The position numbers were made by a program, and so were the translations under genes. 64,000 nt of DNA, taken from the NCBI RefSeq assembly GCF_014200605.1, contig NZ_JACHCE010000001.1, positions 434,001 to 498,000 of the forward strand. Direction: 5' to 3'. Of the stretch, positions 45,554 through 54,687 are shown piece after piece. The stretch's first letter is position 1; each line of letters opens with the position of its first letter. The stretch comes from Pedobacter cryoconitis. GTDB taxonomy: Bacteria > Bacteroidota > Bacteroidia > Sphingobacteriales > Sphingobacteriaceae. The notes beneath the pieces were generated by a model, which worked only from the letters and a program-made list of their open reading frames with translations, made no database searches and was not told the DNA's origin.

Positions 45554-47212
45554 ATGAGAAGATCATCAATATATATACTTACAGGATTATTAGCCATTAG
45601 CTCGATTACTTCCTGTAAAAAGGATTTTTTAGAAAGACCACCATTAGACCAGTTGTCGGAAACTACTTTCTGGAAAAGTGAGGCAGATGTTTATAAAACG
45701 GTTATGGGGGTTTATAATCAGCTTCCCGGTGTGGATGGGCCTTATGGCATATTTTACTGTGATGGGGCATCGGACAATGCACATGCGCAGTATCCCTGGG
45801 AGAGCTTTGCAACTGATGCTTCTTCGGGAGCAATTACCTCGGCAAATACAAGTTATGGATGGGATTATATCGGGATTCGCCGTGCCAATTATTTCCTTGA
45901 CAATGCAGACAAGGTAACGGTTATTGACAAAACCCTATTAGAGCGCTATAAGGCAGAAGTACGCTTTTTAAGGGCCTTCAATTACTTCAACCTGTCGAGC
46001 CGCTTTGGGGCGGTCCCTTTACTCACACATGTGGTTGCTATCGGTGAGGAGAACATCCCGCAAACGCCCAGGGCAGATGTGCTGAAATTCGTTTTAGATG
46101 AGCTGGATGCAGTGGCTAAAATCTTACCACAGGCTTATGCAGGCGGTAAACCAAATGAAAAAGGCCGGATTACCAAAGGGGCAGCTTTAGCCTTAAAAGC
46201 AAGAGCTTATCTATATGATGGTCAGTGGCAGCAGGCCGCTGATGCAGCCAGTCAGGTAATGGGTTTAGGTTACAGTCTATTTAAAGTAACTACTTCGGGA
46301 AACACAGATGACTATAGCAAATGGGTAAACTTTGCAGATGCAGCGGATGAGAATAAATTCCGTTTGGGGCTGAGCAGTTATGAGTCCATTTTTTATCAGA
46401 AAAATAACGGTAATTCAGAAGTTATCCTTGACCGTCAGTATATTAAGCAAATAGATCCCAATTCAATTAATACTTATTTGCCTCCGGGTACAATTGGCGG
46501 ATGGAGTTCGGTAACACCTACGCAGGCTCTGGTTGATAGTTATGGCAGTTATAAAACTGGTGATGCTGTGACCCCGGTTGATCCTGCACAGCGTGCAGCT
46601 TTATACCTGGCTAAAGATCCTGCTTTTGCCAATGAATACAAAAATCGTGATCCACGTTTATATGCAACGGTTTTATTTGAAAATGCACCCTGGACAGCTA
46701 TGGAAGATAATTATAAATTCAACTGGGTAGAAGGTGCTTCGAATATGTCCCAGACAGGTTATAATTTCCGTAAAATGGTTGATCCTGTAATTTTCCGTGA
46801 GCAGGTGGATAATTATGCCAATGTAATTTTAATCCGTTATGCAGAAGTTTTATTAACTTATGCTGAAGCCAGAAATGAACTTAGCGGACCTGATGGGACG
46901 GTTTATGAGGCATTGGATGCGATTCGCACACGTGCCGGGATGCCAGTCACAGACCGTGCTAAATATGCAGATCAGAGTTCATTAAGGGCGTTTATCCGGA
47001 ATGAGCGCAGGGTCGAATTAGCACTGGAAGGTCAGCGTTATATGGATATCCGCCGCTGGAAAATTGCCCCTCAGGTAATGAAGACTATCAATAATATTAA
47101 AAACAGCCAGGCACAGCAACGTATCTGGACAGATAAATTATACCTGATGCCGGTTCCTCAGACACAGATTGATCTGTCAAAAGGAGTCTTGAAACAAAAC
47201 ACCGGGTACTAA
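45554..47212 (+). CDS. RagB/SusD family nutrient-binding lipoprotein
   Basis: Protein of 552 residues with a lipoprotein signal (LLAISSITSCKKDFLERPPLDQLSE). The SusD TPR region shows RYKAEVRFLRAFNYFNLSSRFGAVPLLTHV and the C-terminal LIRYAEVLLTYAEARNELSGPDGTVYEALDAIRTRAGMP and ELALEGQRYMDIRRWKIAPQVM. It pairs with the SusC protein 18 bases upstream. A perfect-armed stem-loop lies between its stop and the sulfatase gene. Confidence 0.96.
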   Translation: MRRSSIYILTGLLAISSITSCKKDFLERPPLDQLSETTFWKSEADVYKTVMGVYNQLPGVDGPYGIFYCDGASDNAHAQYPWESFATDASSGAITSANTSYGWDYIGIRRANYFLDNADKVTVIDKTLLERYKAEVRFLRAFNYFNLSSRFGAVPLLTHVVAIGEENIPQTPRADVLKFVLDELDAVAKILPQAYAGGKPNEKGRITKGAALALKARAYLYDGQWQQAADAASQVMGLGYSLFKVTTSGNTDDYSKWVNFADAADENKFRLGLSSYESIFYQKNNGNSEVILDRQYIKQIDPNSINTYLPPGTIGGWSSVTPTQALVDSYGSYKTGDAVTPVDPAQRAALYLAKDPAFANEYKNRDPRLYATVLFENAPWTAMEDNYKFNWVEGASNMSQTGYNFRKMVDPVIFREQVDNYANVILIRYAEVLLTYAEARNELSGPDGTVYEALDAIRTRAGMPVTDRAKYADQSSLRAFIRNERRVELALEGQRYMDIRRWKIAPQVMKTINNIKNSQAQQRIWTDKLYLMPVPQTQIDLSKGVLKQNTGY

Positions 47213-47223
47213 GCACCTGGTTT

Positions 47224-47256
47224 GACAAATCCTGCCTGATACCGGTGGGATTTGTC
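47224..47256 (+). other. Intercistronic stem-loop after SusD
   Basis: Nine-base perfect arms GACAAATCC (47224-47232) and GGATTTGTC (47248-47256), 15-base loop, no T tract. It lies between susD and the sulfatase gene and is therefore more likely an RNA-stability or attenuation element than a full terminator. Confidence 0.55.
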
Positions 47257-47264
47257 TGTGAAAA

Positions 47265-48683
47265 ATGGATTTAAATATGAAGAAACTCGCTGCACTTATA
47301 TTTTTGATGCTAACTGCTTTCCATCCCCTGAAAGCACAGGGGAAACCTAATGTCGTTTTTATCCTGGCCGATGATCTGGGTTATGGTGATGCTGGAGCTT
47401 ACGGGCAAAAGCTGATCCGGACGCCCAATATTGATCAGCTGGCGGAAAATGGAATGCTGTTTACGCAGTTTTATGCTGGTACTTCGGTCTGTGCGCCTTC
47501 CAGGTCTTCCTTAATGACCGGGCAGCATACCGGGCATACGCCGATTCGTGGTAATTATGAGATTAATCCAGAAGGTCAGCGTCCATTGCCCGATTCCACA
47601 ATCACTATCGCTAAAATATTCAAAAAAGCAGGTTATACCACAGGTGATTTCGGCAAATGGGGCTTAGGCTTTGCAGGTTCATTTGGCGATCCGTTAAACC
47701 AGGGCTTTGATCGGTTTTATGGTTATAATTGTCAGCGTCAGTCACATAATTATTTTCCGGAACATTTATGGGATAATACTCAAAAAGTTATCCTTGCCAA
47801 CGATCTGGTCAAACTGAAAGAATATGCGCCTGATCTTATTCAAAAACAGGCTTTAAACTTTATAGAAGTGAATAAAGCTAAACCATTTTTTCTGTATTTG
47901 TCTTATACGCTGCCGCATGCCGGCTTGCAGTTGCCTGTAGGAAATGAAGATTTTGAACAGTATAAAAAGACCTTTAATGAACAGCCAAAGCCGATAAAAA
48001 AAGAATGGGACGGCAATGGTTATCAGCCGCAGGCCTATCCTCATGCAGCTTATGCAGCTATGGTGACTACACTGGATACTTATGTAGGACAGGTGGTTGC
48101 GAAATTAAAGGCTCTTGGCTTAGACAAAAATACGCTCATCGTTTTTACCAGTGATAACGGGCCGCATCGTGAAGGTGGGAACGACCCCGGATTCTTTAAT
48201 AGCAGCGGTGGTTTCAAAGGGATCAAGAGATCGCTTTATGAAGGTGGTATCCGTGAACCTATGATTGTTTACTGGCCGGGAAAAATCGGGAAGGGCAAAC
48301 GCACACAGCAAACCGGGGCTTTCTGGGACTTCCTGCCTACTTTCGCTGAGCTGGTCCAACAGCCCGTACCGGTTTACACAGACGGCATTTCTATTTTGCC
48401 AACGCTGCTTTCTAAAGGTAAACAGCAGCAGCATGAATTTTTATACTGGGAATTTCATGAAGACGGTGGCCGGCAGGCTATCAGAAAAGGAAAATGGAAG
48501 GCTGTGAAAAACAAGGCCGATACTGAAGCCTCAAAATGGGAATTATATAATCTGGAAACCGACCCGCAAGAAAGTCATGACCTTGCCGCTCAGAAGCCCA
48601 TACTGATCAGACAGCTGGAAGAAATTGCCCATCAGTCACATCGTCCGTCAGATGTTCCTGAATGGAACTTTAAAAGAAATTAA
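47265..48683 (+). CDS. Sulfatase (formylglycine-dependent, S1 family)
   Basis: Protein of 472 residues (ATG at 47265 or 47277) with a signal peptide (LAALIFLMLTAFHPLKAQ). The type I motif CAPSR at 76-80 is the site where Cys76 is converted to formylglycine; PNVVFILADDLGYGD carries the calcium-binding Asp pair, and GKWGLG the active-site Lys. The C-terminal part has FTSDNGPH. It removes sulfate from a glycan in the periplasm. It is encoded with SusC/SusD and a GH2 beta-galactosidase, pointing to a sulfated galactose-containing substrate; the exact ester position cannot be read. An S1 maturase is not in the window. Confidence 0.92.
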   Translation: MDLNMKKLAALIFLMLTAFHPLKAQGKPNVVFILADDLGYGDAGAYGQKLIRTPNIDQLAENGMLFTQFYAGTSVCAPSRSSLMTGQHTGHTPIRGNYEINPEGQRPLPDSTITIAKIFKKAGYTTGDFGKWGLGFAGSFGDPLNQGFDRFYGYNCQRQSHNYFPEHLWDNTQKVILANDLVKLKEYAPDLIQKQALNFIEVNKAKPFFLYLSYTLPHAGLQLPVGNEDFEQYKKTFNEQPKPIKKEWDGNGYQPQAYPHAAYAAMVTTLDTYVGQVVAKLKALGLDKNTLIVFTSDNGPHREGGNDPGFFNSSGGFKGIKRSLYEGGIREPMIVYWPGKIGKGKRTQQTGAFWDFLPTFAELVQQPVPVYTDGISILPTLLSKGKQQQHEFLYWEFHEDGGRQAIRKGKWKAVKNKADTEASKWELYNLETDPQESHDLAAQKPILIRQLEEIAHQSHRPSDVPEWNFKRN

Positions 48684-48699
48684 TGCTATAAAACACAAA

Positions 48700-51600
48700 A
48701 TGAAATCTTCACTCCAATCAAAGCTTTTAGGAATGATTGTCTTGCTTTCAGGTACTATAACTGTAAATGCGCAACTGATTCCAACTGAACTCCAAACCCC
48801 CGATATTGTATCCGTTAACCGGATGCCAATGCGGGCAGAAGCCTATGCTTATGAAAATACTGCACTGGCCTGGAAACGACAAAAAGAAAATTCTGCCTAT
48901 TTCATGTCTTTAAATGGTACATGGAAATTTAACTGGGTGCAGGACCCTGCAAAAAGGCCGCTGGATTTTTATAAAACAGATTATAATGATACCGGGTGGA
49001 AAGATTTTAAAGTGCCGGCTAACTGGGAAACCAATGGGTATGGTTTGCCTGTCTATGTGAATCAGCCTTATGAATTTGCCGGACAGACTAAAAGGGGCGC
49101 ACGTTTAAATCCCCCTTTTGATATTCCGGTTGATAATAATCCTGTAGGTTCTTACCGCAAAACAGTCGAGGTACCGGCAAACTGGGACGGCCGCCAGATT
49201 TTCATTCATTTAGGAGCAGTTAAATCGGCTTTTTATATCTGGGTGAATGGAAAAAAGGCAGGTTATAGTGAAGACAGTAAACTGGCTGCCGAATTTGACC
49301 TGACCAAATATGTGAAACCAGGGAAAAACCTGATTGCTTTAGAAGTATACCGCTGGAGTGACGGCAGTTACCTGGAATGTCAGGATATGTGGCGTATTTC
49401 GGGCATAGAAAGGGATGTATATCTCTATTCGACGCCTAAACTGGATATCCGTGATTTCAAAGTCAATGGTAATCTGTCTAAAGATTATAAGGACGGTATA
49501 CTGGATGTACAGGTGAATGTAAACAATTACCGGATCGACCAGAGGACTAATCACAGCAGACCTGATACTTTTTCTGTCGCGCTGGAATTAAATGATGCCG
49601 CTGGAAAATCAATCTGGAAAGAGACTTCTGCTGTACAAACAGTATTGGGCAATTACCATAAACAGCTGGTTTTCAAAAGAGAAATTCCTTCGGTGAAACA
49701 ATGGTCTGCCGAAATTCCTTATTTGTATACCCTGAATATCATTCTTAAAGATAACAAAGGAAAAGTTATGGAAGTGATTCCGCAAAGGGTGGGTTTTCGC
49801 AGCGTGGAAATTAAAGGAAGTGATTTTCTGGTTAATGGCAAACGTGTTTTTATCAAAGGGGTAAACAGGCATGAGCATAATGCTAAACAGGGGCATACTT
49901 TAACGCATGCAGATATGCGTAAGGATATGGAAATGATGAAAAAACTCAATATCAATGCTGTACGTCATTCTCATTATCCGCCAGACCCTTACTGGATGGA
50001 GCTTTGTGATGAATATGGTTTATATGTGGTGGATGAGGCAAATATTGAATCTCATGGCCGTGGTTATGATCTTGCCGTTACTTTTGCCAATGATAAAACC
50101 TGGCGTAATGCGCATTTTGAGCGTATCCGCAGAATGTATGAAAGGGATAAAAATTATCCTTCGGTAGTGACCTGGTCATTGGGTAATGAAGCGGGGAACG
50201 GAACCAATATGTACGAAGGTTATCAATGGCTTAAAAATACAGATCCTACCCGTCCGGTACAATATGAACGTGCAGAAGAAGATTTCAATACAGATATGAT
50301 TGTGCCTCAGTACCCGGATCCAAACTGGCTGGTGGAATACTCAAAAAGTAACGAAACACGTCCTTTGATTATGAGTGAATTTGCTCATATTATGGGAAAT
50401 AGCCTGGGAAATTATGATGAATACTGGAACGCTATTGAGCACAATCCGAAGTTGCAGGGTGGTTTTATCTGGGAATGGATTGATCAGGGACTGGATACCG
50501 TTAAAAATGGTAAACGTATTTTAGCTTATGGTGGTGATTTTCCTTTAACAGGACCTGTCAATGAAAATTTTAGTGACAATAACTTCTGTGTGAAAGGAGT
50601 GGTTACTGCTTACAGAGGGTTAACGCCAATGGCTGTGCAGGTTAAAAAAACGCATCAGTTTATTAAAACGACTTATTCAGGCAATAACCAGGTTAAGATT
50701 AATAACAGTTATTTTTTCAGGAATATTGAGCATACGCAGTTAAACTGGGAGATCATAGAAAATGGGAAGATCATTGATAAAGGTACTATTGCCAATCTTG
50801 CTGTCGGGCCGCGTTCAGAAATTACAGTGGCTTTACCAGTTAAGTTTAAACAGCAGGCTGGTAAAGAGTATTTTTTGAATGTACATTATGTGCTTAAGGA
50901 GGCGGAACCGTTTTTAGAAAAGGGATATGAAGTGGCTTATGAGCAATTTGCATTGAACAAATTTGAACCAGTGGCTCAGTTAGCAGTAGCTAAAGGAGCA
51001 TTACAAATCAATAAAACAGCGGATATCTATACTGTTTTGGGCAAAGATTTTAAAGTGGAGTTCGATTTGAAAGCAGGTATTTTGAAGAGTTATTCTCAGC
51101 ATAATGAGCAATTGCTGCAAAATGGGCCTGTGCCAGCTTATTGGAGAGCACCGACCGATAATGATATTGGTGCTGGTTTTAATAAAAACCTGCGTAAATG
51201 GCGCAATGCTTACCAGGCGGCAAAATTAGTTTCATCAGCTCTGAAGCAGAATGCTGATGGCAGTTATACAATGAACTTTAAAAAGGAGTTGCTGGATGGA
51301 GAGGCTACCCAAGAGTCGGATATCACTGTTTTTGCTGATGGTACTCTAAAAGTAGAAAACAGGTTGAATGCTTTAAAAGGCAAGTATCCGCTGTTGTTAA
51401 GGTTAGGTACTGATCTGGAGCTGAAAAAAGAATATGGGAATATTGAGTTTTATGGCAGAGGGCCATGGGAGAACTACTGGGACAGAAAAACAGCTTCTTT
51501 AGTGGGTTTGTACAAGCAGAAAACAAAGGATCAGTATTTCGCTTATGCCCGTCCGCAGGAGAGTGGAAATAAGACTGATGTGCGCTGGGTAAATTTCACG

Positions 51601-51873
51601 AACCAGAAAGGAAAGGGATTACAGTTTGTCTATGAAAATAACCTGTTAAGTTTTTCTGCTTTGCCTTATAGCCTGGATGATCTTGATCCCGAACAGGATA
51701 AAAAACAGTATCATTCTGGAGAACTGACTGAAAGAAATAACATTTATGTACATATGGATGCACAGCAATCTGGTGTACAGGGGATTGATAGCTGGGGCTC
51801 CAGTCCGTTAAAACAGTATCGTGTACCTTTCGAAAATCAGCACTACAGTTATTGGATTAAACCGATCCGTTAA
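48700..51873 (+). CDS. Beta-galactosidase-like glycoside hydrolase, GH2
   Basis: Protein of 1057 residues starting at the ATG at 48700, just after the sulfatase stop; the longer frame from 48625 overlaps the sulfatase gene and carries no leader. A signal peptide (LLGMIVLLSGTITVNA) precedes the jelly-roll sugar-binding domain (FNWVQDPAKRP to YSEDSKLAAEFDLT), the Ig-like domain, the TIM barrel, DUF4981 and the C-terminal beta-galactosidase small domain (GPVPAYWRAPTDNDIG, FYGRGPWENYWDRK). The acid/base is Glu497 in WSLGNEAGNG and the nucleophile Glu560 in MSEFAHIMGNSLGNYDEYW. It cleaves beta-galactosides in the periplasm. Confidence 0.95.
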   Translation: MKSSLQSKLLGMIVLLSGTITVNAQLIPTELQTPDIVSVNRMPMRAEAYAYENTALAWKRQKENSAYFMSLNGTWKFNWVQDPAKRPLDFYKTDYNDTGWKDFKVPANWETNGYGLPVYVNQPYEFAGQTKRGARLNPPFDIPVDNNPVGSYRKTVEVPANWDGRQIFIHLGAVKSAFYIWVNGKKAGYSEDSKLAAEFDLTKYVKPGKNLIALEVYRWSDGSYLECQDMWRISGIERDVYLYSTPKLDIRDFKVNGNLSKDYKDGILDVQVNVNNYRIDQRTNHSRPDTFSVALELNDAAGKSIWKETSAVQTVLGNYHKQLVFKREIPSVKQWSAEIPYLYTLNIILKDNKGKVMEVIPQRVGFRSVEIKGSDFLVNGKRVFIKGVNRHEHNAKQGHTLTHADMRKDMEMMKKLNINAVRHSHYPPDPYWMELCDEYGLYVVDEANIESHGRGYDLAVTFANDKTWRNAHFERIRRMYERDKNYPSVVTWSLGNEAGNGTNMYEGYQWLKNTDPTRPVQYERAEEDFNTDMIVPQYPDPNWLVEYSKSNETRPLIMSEFAHIMGNSLGNYDEYWNAIEHNPKLQGGFIWEWIDQGLDTVKNGKRILAYGGDFPLTGPVNENFSDNNFCVKGVVTAYRGLTPMAVQVKKTHQFIKTTYSGNNQVKINNSYFFRNIEHTQLNWEIIENGKIIDKGTIANLAVGPRSEITVALPVKFKQQAGKEYFLNVHYVLKEAEPFLEKGYEVAYEQFALNKFEPVAQLAVAKGALQINKTADIYTVLGKDFKVEFDLKAGILKSYSQHNEQLLQNGPVPAYWRAPTDNDIGAGFNKNLRKWRNAYQAAKLVSSALKQNADGSYTMNFKKELLDGEATQESDITVFADGTLKVENRLNALKGKYPLLLRLGTDLELKKEYGNIEFYGRGPWENYWDRKTASLVGLYKQKTKDQYFAYARPQESGNKTDVRWVNFTNQKGKGLQFVYENNLLSFSALPYSLDDLDPEQDKKQYHSGELTERNNIYVHMDAQQSGVQGIDSWGSSPLKQYRVPFENQHYSYWIKPIR

Positions 51874-51898
51874 GGTTTTTAGAGGTGTTTGTTAAAGA

Positions 51899-51940
51899 GG
51901 GGGAGATTTTGGCCATATGGCTAAAACCTCCCCCTTTTTA
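51899..51940 (+). terminator. Terminator after GH2 gene
   Basis: GGGGGAG...CTCCCCC closes a long stem (also TTTT-GG/CT-AAAA pairs with one mismatch), followed by TTTTTA. It marks the end of the sigma-SusCD-sulfatase-GH2 unit. Confidence 0.88.
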
Positions 51941-51954
51941 TAGGTTTTTGGATT

Positions 51955-51982
51955 TTTCGACATTTTTTGTTTAAATGTCAAA
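51955..51982. promoter_or_regulatory. Putative TetR operator upstream of the tetR-type gene
   Basis: TTTCGACA (51955-51962) and TGTCAAA (51976-51982) with a 13-base spacer: an imperfect copy of the inverted repeat found at 52649-52679. Confidence 0.6.
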
Positions 51983-52015
51983 TTGTTTTATATTTGTGCT
52001 GTAATTCTTTATTCT

Positions 52016-52633
52016 ATGTCTGCCAGTGAACCTATAAAAGATGATGCCATTCAGAAGCAAATATTGCAGGCTGCCAAGCAGTTATTCCAGGCACATGGGC
52101 TTCAAAAAGTAACCATGGATGATGTTGCTAAGGCTATTGGCAAAGGAAGGAGTTCCCTTTATTACTATTATAAAAGCAAGGATGAAATCCTGGATGCAGT
52201 AATGGACGATGAAATCAGAGAAAATCTGAATGCAGTTGCCCTTGCCATTGATCGTGCATCTTCTGCAGAACAAAAATTAAATGCATTTTATTTAACCAGA
52301 CTGGCACTTTTGGAAAAGAGAAGAGCGCTTTACAGTGCGCTGGATGTTGGTATGGATGCGAATGAAATGTCCAACTTTAATAAGGCTAAACATGCAATTC
52401 ATAAGCGTGTGGTAGAAAAAGAAAGTGCATTGCTGAATCAGATTCTGACCAATGGGATGAAAACAGGCGAATTGCGTAAAATAGCACCAAAGGATCTGGA
52501 CGATCTGATTTTTGTATTATTGAGCAGCTTACATGGTTTGAAAAGAGAAATGGTACTTGATAATGACTTCAGCAGGGTAGAAACTGCAGTAAACGTATTA
52601 TCCCGTTTGACTATTCATGGGCTAAAACAGTAA
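52016..52633 (+). CDS. TetR family transcriptional regulator
   Basis: Protein of 205 residues from the ATG at 52016 (MSASEPIKDDAIQKQILQAA). N-terminal TetR HTH: VTMDDVAKAIGKGRSSLYYYYKSKDEILDAVM (about 30-62). The helical C-terminal half is variable and would bind a ligand. It precedes an MFS exporter gene on the same strand (94-base gap), and matching inverted repeats lie in front of both genes. It is most likely an autoregulated repressor of the exporter. Confidence 0.92.
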   Translation: MSASEPIKDDAIQKQILQAAKQLFQAHGLQKVTMDDVAKAIGKGRSSLYYYYKSKDEILDAVMDDEIRENLNAVALAIDRASSAEQKLNAFYLTRLALLEKRRALYSALDVGMDANEMSNFNKAKHAIHKRVVEKESALLNQILTNGMKTGELRKIAPKDLDDLIFVLLSSLHGLKREMVLDNDFSRVETAVNVLSRLTIHGLKQ

Positions 52634-52648
52634 AAAAAATTTGCAGTA

Positions 52649-52679
52649 GTTTCGACAAATAAACAAATAATGTCGAAAC
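52649..52679. promoter_or_regulatory. Putative TetR operator upstream of the MFS exporter
   Basis: GTTTCGACA (52649-52657) and TGTCGAAAC (52671-52679): perfect 9-base inverted arms with a 13-base spacer, same spacing as the site at 51955-51982. Confidence 0.7.
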
Positions 52680-52727
52680 GCTTAATTGGTAAAATGAATT
52701 ATTGATTGATGAAAAAGAGATTATCCG

Positions 52728-53954
52728 ATGAAAACTGAGCGTTTAACAAGTACATTCCGCGCTTTTGGTAACCGAAATTACCGCTTGTTCTTTACTGGTC
52801 AGTCTGTCTCTCAGATTGGTACCTGGATGCAGCGCACTGGTGTAAGCTGGGTCGTTTATACGATGACGCACTCTGCTTTTATGCTTGGGCTTACTGTTTT
52901 TGTCTCTCAGTTCCCTTCCTTTTTATTTTCTTTATTAGGTGGGATTGCATCAGACCGGTATAACCGTTACAAAGTATTGCTGATTACACAGATCGCCTCC
53001 ATGATACAGGCTGTATTACTGGCCGTATTGGTTTTTACAAATCATTATACCGCCTGGGAAATACTTATTCTGAGTGGTATACTTGGGGTAATTAATGCTT
53101 TTGATGTTCCGGCAAGACAACCCCTGATCCACGAAATGGTAACTGATAAAGCAGATCTGCCTAATGCACTTGCGCTGAATTCTTCTATGGTGAACCTGGC
53201 CAGGTTAGTTGGGCCGGCTTTGTCCGGGATTATCCTGGTCAAATTTGGTGCTGGGACCTGTTTCCTTTTAAATGCTATAAGTTTTATTGCGGTGATCGTG
53301 TCACTGCTTTTAATGAAGCTGCCTGTCTATATTTCTGCACCGGTAAAAAAGAAGATCAGGTCTGAGCTTACAGAGGGTTTCTCTTATCTGAAAGAGACTT
53401 CTTCGATCCGTATGATGATGCTGATGCTGGGTCTGACCAGCCTTTTAGTACTGCCTTATAATACGCTCCTGCCTGTATTTGCCAAGGTGATCTTTAAAGG
53501 AGATGCGGCTACTTTTGGCTATATCAATAGTTTTATTGGGGTAGGGGCAGTGTTGAGCTCTGTATATCTTGCAGCTGTGAAACCTAAAGCCGATCTTAAA
53601 GTTATTTTACTGATCAACACGATAATTCTTGGGATTAGTCTGATGCTGTTCTCACATTTCAGTTATTTTCCTTTAGCGATGATATTTGCTGCTTTGTCCG
53701 GATTTGGAATGATGTCCCAGACCACAATCTGTCTGACGATTATACAGGTTGATTCAGACCCTAAAATGAGGGGCAGGGTAATGAGTTATGTGGCTATGGC
53801 TTACTTTGGAATGCTCCCGCTGGGCAGTCTGATAATTGGTGCTGTATCTCAAAAAATAGGTTCACCTGGTGCTATATTTTGTCAGGGGATAACCTCGCTG
53901 GTTATTGCTGCAATATTTTATAAATATCTGAGCAGCGACCGTCAGAAAAATTAA
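52728..53954 (+). CDS. MFS transporter (EntS-like drug/siderophore exporter type)
   Basis: Protein of 408 residues with about 12 membrane helices. The N-terminus FRAFGNRNYRLFFTGQSVSQIGTWMQRTGVSWVVYTMTHSAFMLGL, the turn GGIASDRYNRYKVLLITQ and VINAFDVPARQPLIHEMV are typical of the EntS/MFS_3 group of exporters. It is a proton-driven efflux pump in the inner membrane; the substrate is unknown. Its promoter carries the perfect TetR-type inverted repeat. Confidence 0.9.
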   Translation: MKTERLTSTFRAFGNRNYRLFFTGQSVSQIGTWMQRTGVSWVVYTMTHSAFMLGLTVFVSQFPSFLFSLLGGIASDRYNRYKVLLITQIASMIQAVLLAVLVFTNHYTAWEILILSGILGVINAFDVPARQPLIHEMVTDKADLPNALALNSSMVNLARLVGPALSGIILVKFGAGTCFLLNAISFIAVIVSLLLMKLPVYISAPVKKKIRSELTEGFSYLKETSSIRMMMLMLGLTSLLVLPYNTLLPVFAKVIFKGDAATFGYINSFIGVGAVLSSVYLAAVKPKADLKVILLINTIILGISLMLFSHFSYFPLAMIFAALSGFGMMSQTTICLTIIQVDSDPKMRGRVMSYVAMAYFGMLPLGSLIIGAVSQKIGSPGAIFCQGITSLVIAAIFYKYLSSDRQKN

Positions 53955-54039
53955 TCAGGGATAGGCTGTATGAGTTTATTCCTTTCTAAAAGATTTGTAG
54001 ATAAGATGAAAATTTAAGACCTGTTAATCAATAAAAAAA

Positions 54040-54627
54040 ATGGAACAAAAAAATCAAAATACCGCACTCCTGGTGATGGATATGCAAAACGGAATCTCTG
54101 GTATGTTACCTGGGCCTGTCATCACAGCACTCACTCAGCATATTTCTGGAGCTATCACTTATGCACGCAGCAAAAATATGCCTGTTATTTATGTCACTGT
54201 AGGTTTCAGACCCGGATTACCAGAAATAAGCGATAACAATAAAAGCTTTGCTGCAGGCAAAGACCGGTTCAGTCAACTGGATATGGAAGAATTTACTAAA
54301 ATCATGCCGGCACTTGCACCGCAGCAAGGTGATGTCGAAGTGCGTAAACGCCGTTACAGTGCCTTTACCGGAAGTGATCTTGAGGTGGTTTTAAGAGCAG
54401 CAGGTATTCAGCATATTGTACTTACAGGTGTTTCTACCAGCGGTGTCATGCTTTCCACTTTGCGTGAAGCAGCAGATAAAGATTATCAGATCACTGTATT
54501 AGCTGACTGCTGCGCTGATGGTGACGAAGAAGTGCACCGTGTATTATTAGATAAAGTTTTTCCGCGTCAGGCCGATGTATTAAAGGCTGGAGAATGGGCT
54601 GCCGGAATACAGCCATCCGCTTCTTAA
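54040..54627 (+). CDS. Isochorismatase-fold hydrolase lacking the usual Cys nucleophile
   Basis: Protein of 195 residues with the isochorismatase fold: ALLVMDMQNGI near the N-terminus supplies the catalytic Asp, VRKRRYSAFTGSDLEVVLRA the Lys, and VLTGVSTSGVMLSTLREAADKDYQITVLADCCADGDEEVH is the usual third motif. In that motif the expected Cys (GVxTNxCVxxT) is Val, so thiol chemistry as in nicotinamidase is unlikely; the TSGVxLST variant appears to be a subfamily of its own. The reaction is unknown. It stands alone, tail-to-tail with the flavin oxidase gene. Confidence 0.88.
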   Translation: MEQKNQNTALLVMDMQNGISGMLPGPVITALTQHISGAITYARSKNMPVIYVTVGFRPGLPEISDNNKSFAAGKDRFSQLDMEEFTKIMPALAPQQGDVEVRKRRYSAFTGSDLEVVLRAAGIQHIVLTGVSTSGVMLSTLREAADKDYQITVLADCCADGDEEVHRVLLDKVFPRQADVLKAGEWAAGIQPSAS

Positions 54628-54654
54628 ATCAGTGGTTTCAGGACTCGCTTTTTA

Positions 54655-54687
54655 AGCAGAGGATTTCTTTAACTGAAATCCTCTGCT
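54655..54687. terminator. Hairpin overlapping the 3' end of the oxidase gene
   Basis: Thirteen-base perfect arms AGCAGAGGATTTC (54655-54667) and GAAATCCTCTGCT (54675-54687), loop of 7. The right arm encodes the last residues of the oxidase, so terminator and coding sequence overlap. A T-rich tract follows on the plus strand. Confidence 0.7.

Noticed and set aside
48625..48699. N-terminal extension of the GH2 gene
   Set aside because: It overlaps the sulfatase reading frame and lacks a signal peptide; the ATG at 48700 gives a proper leader.
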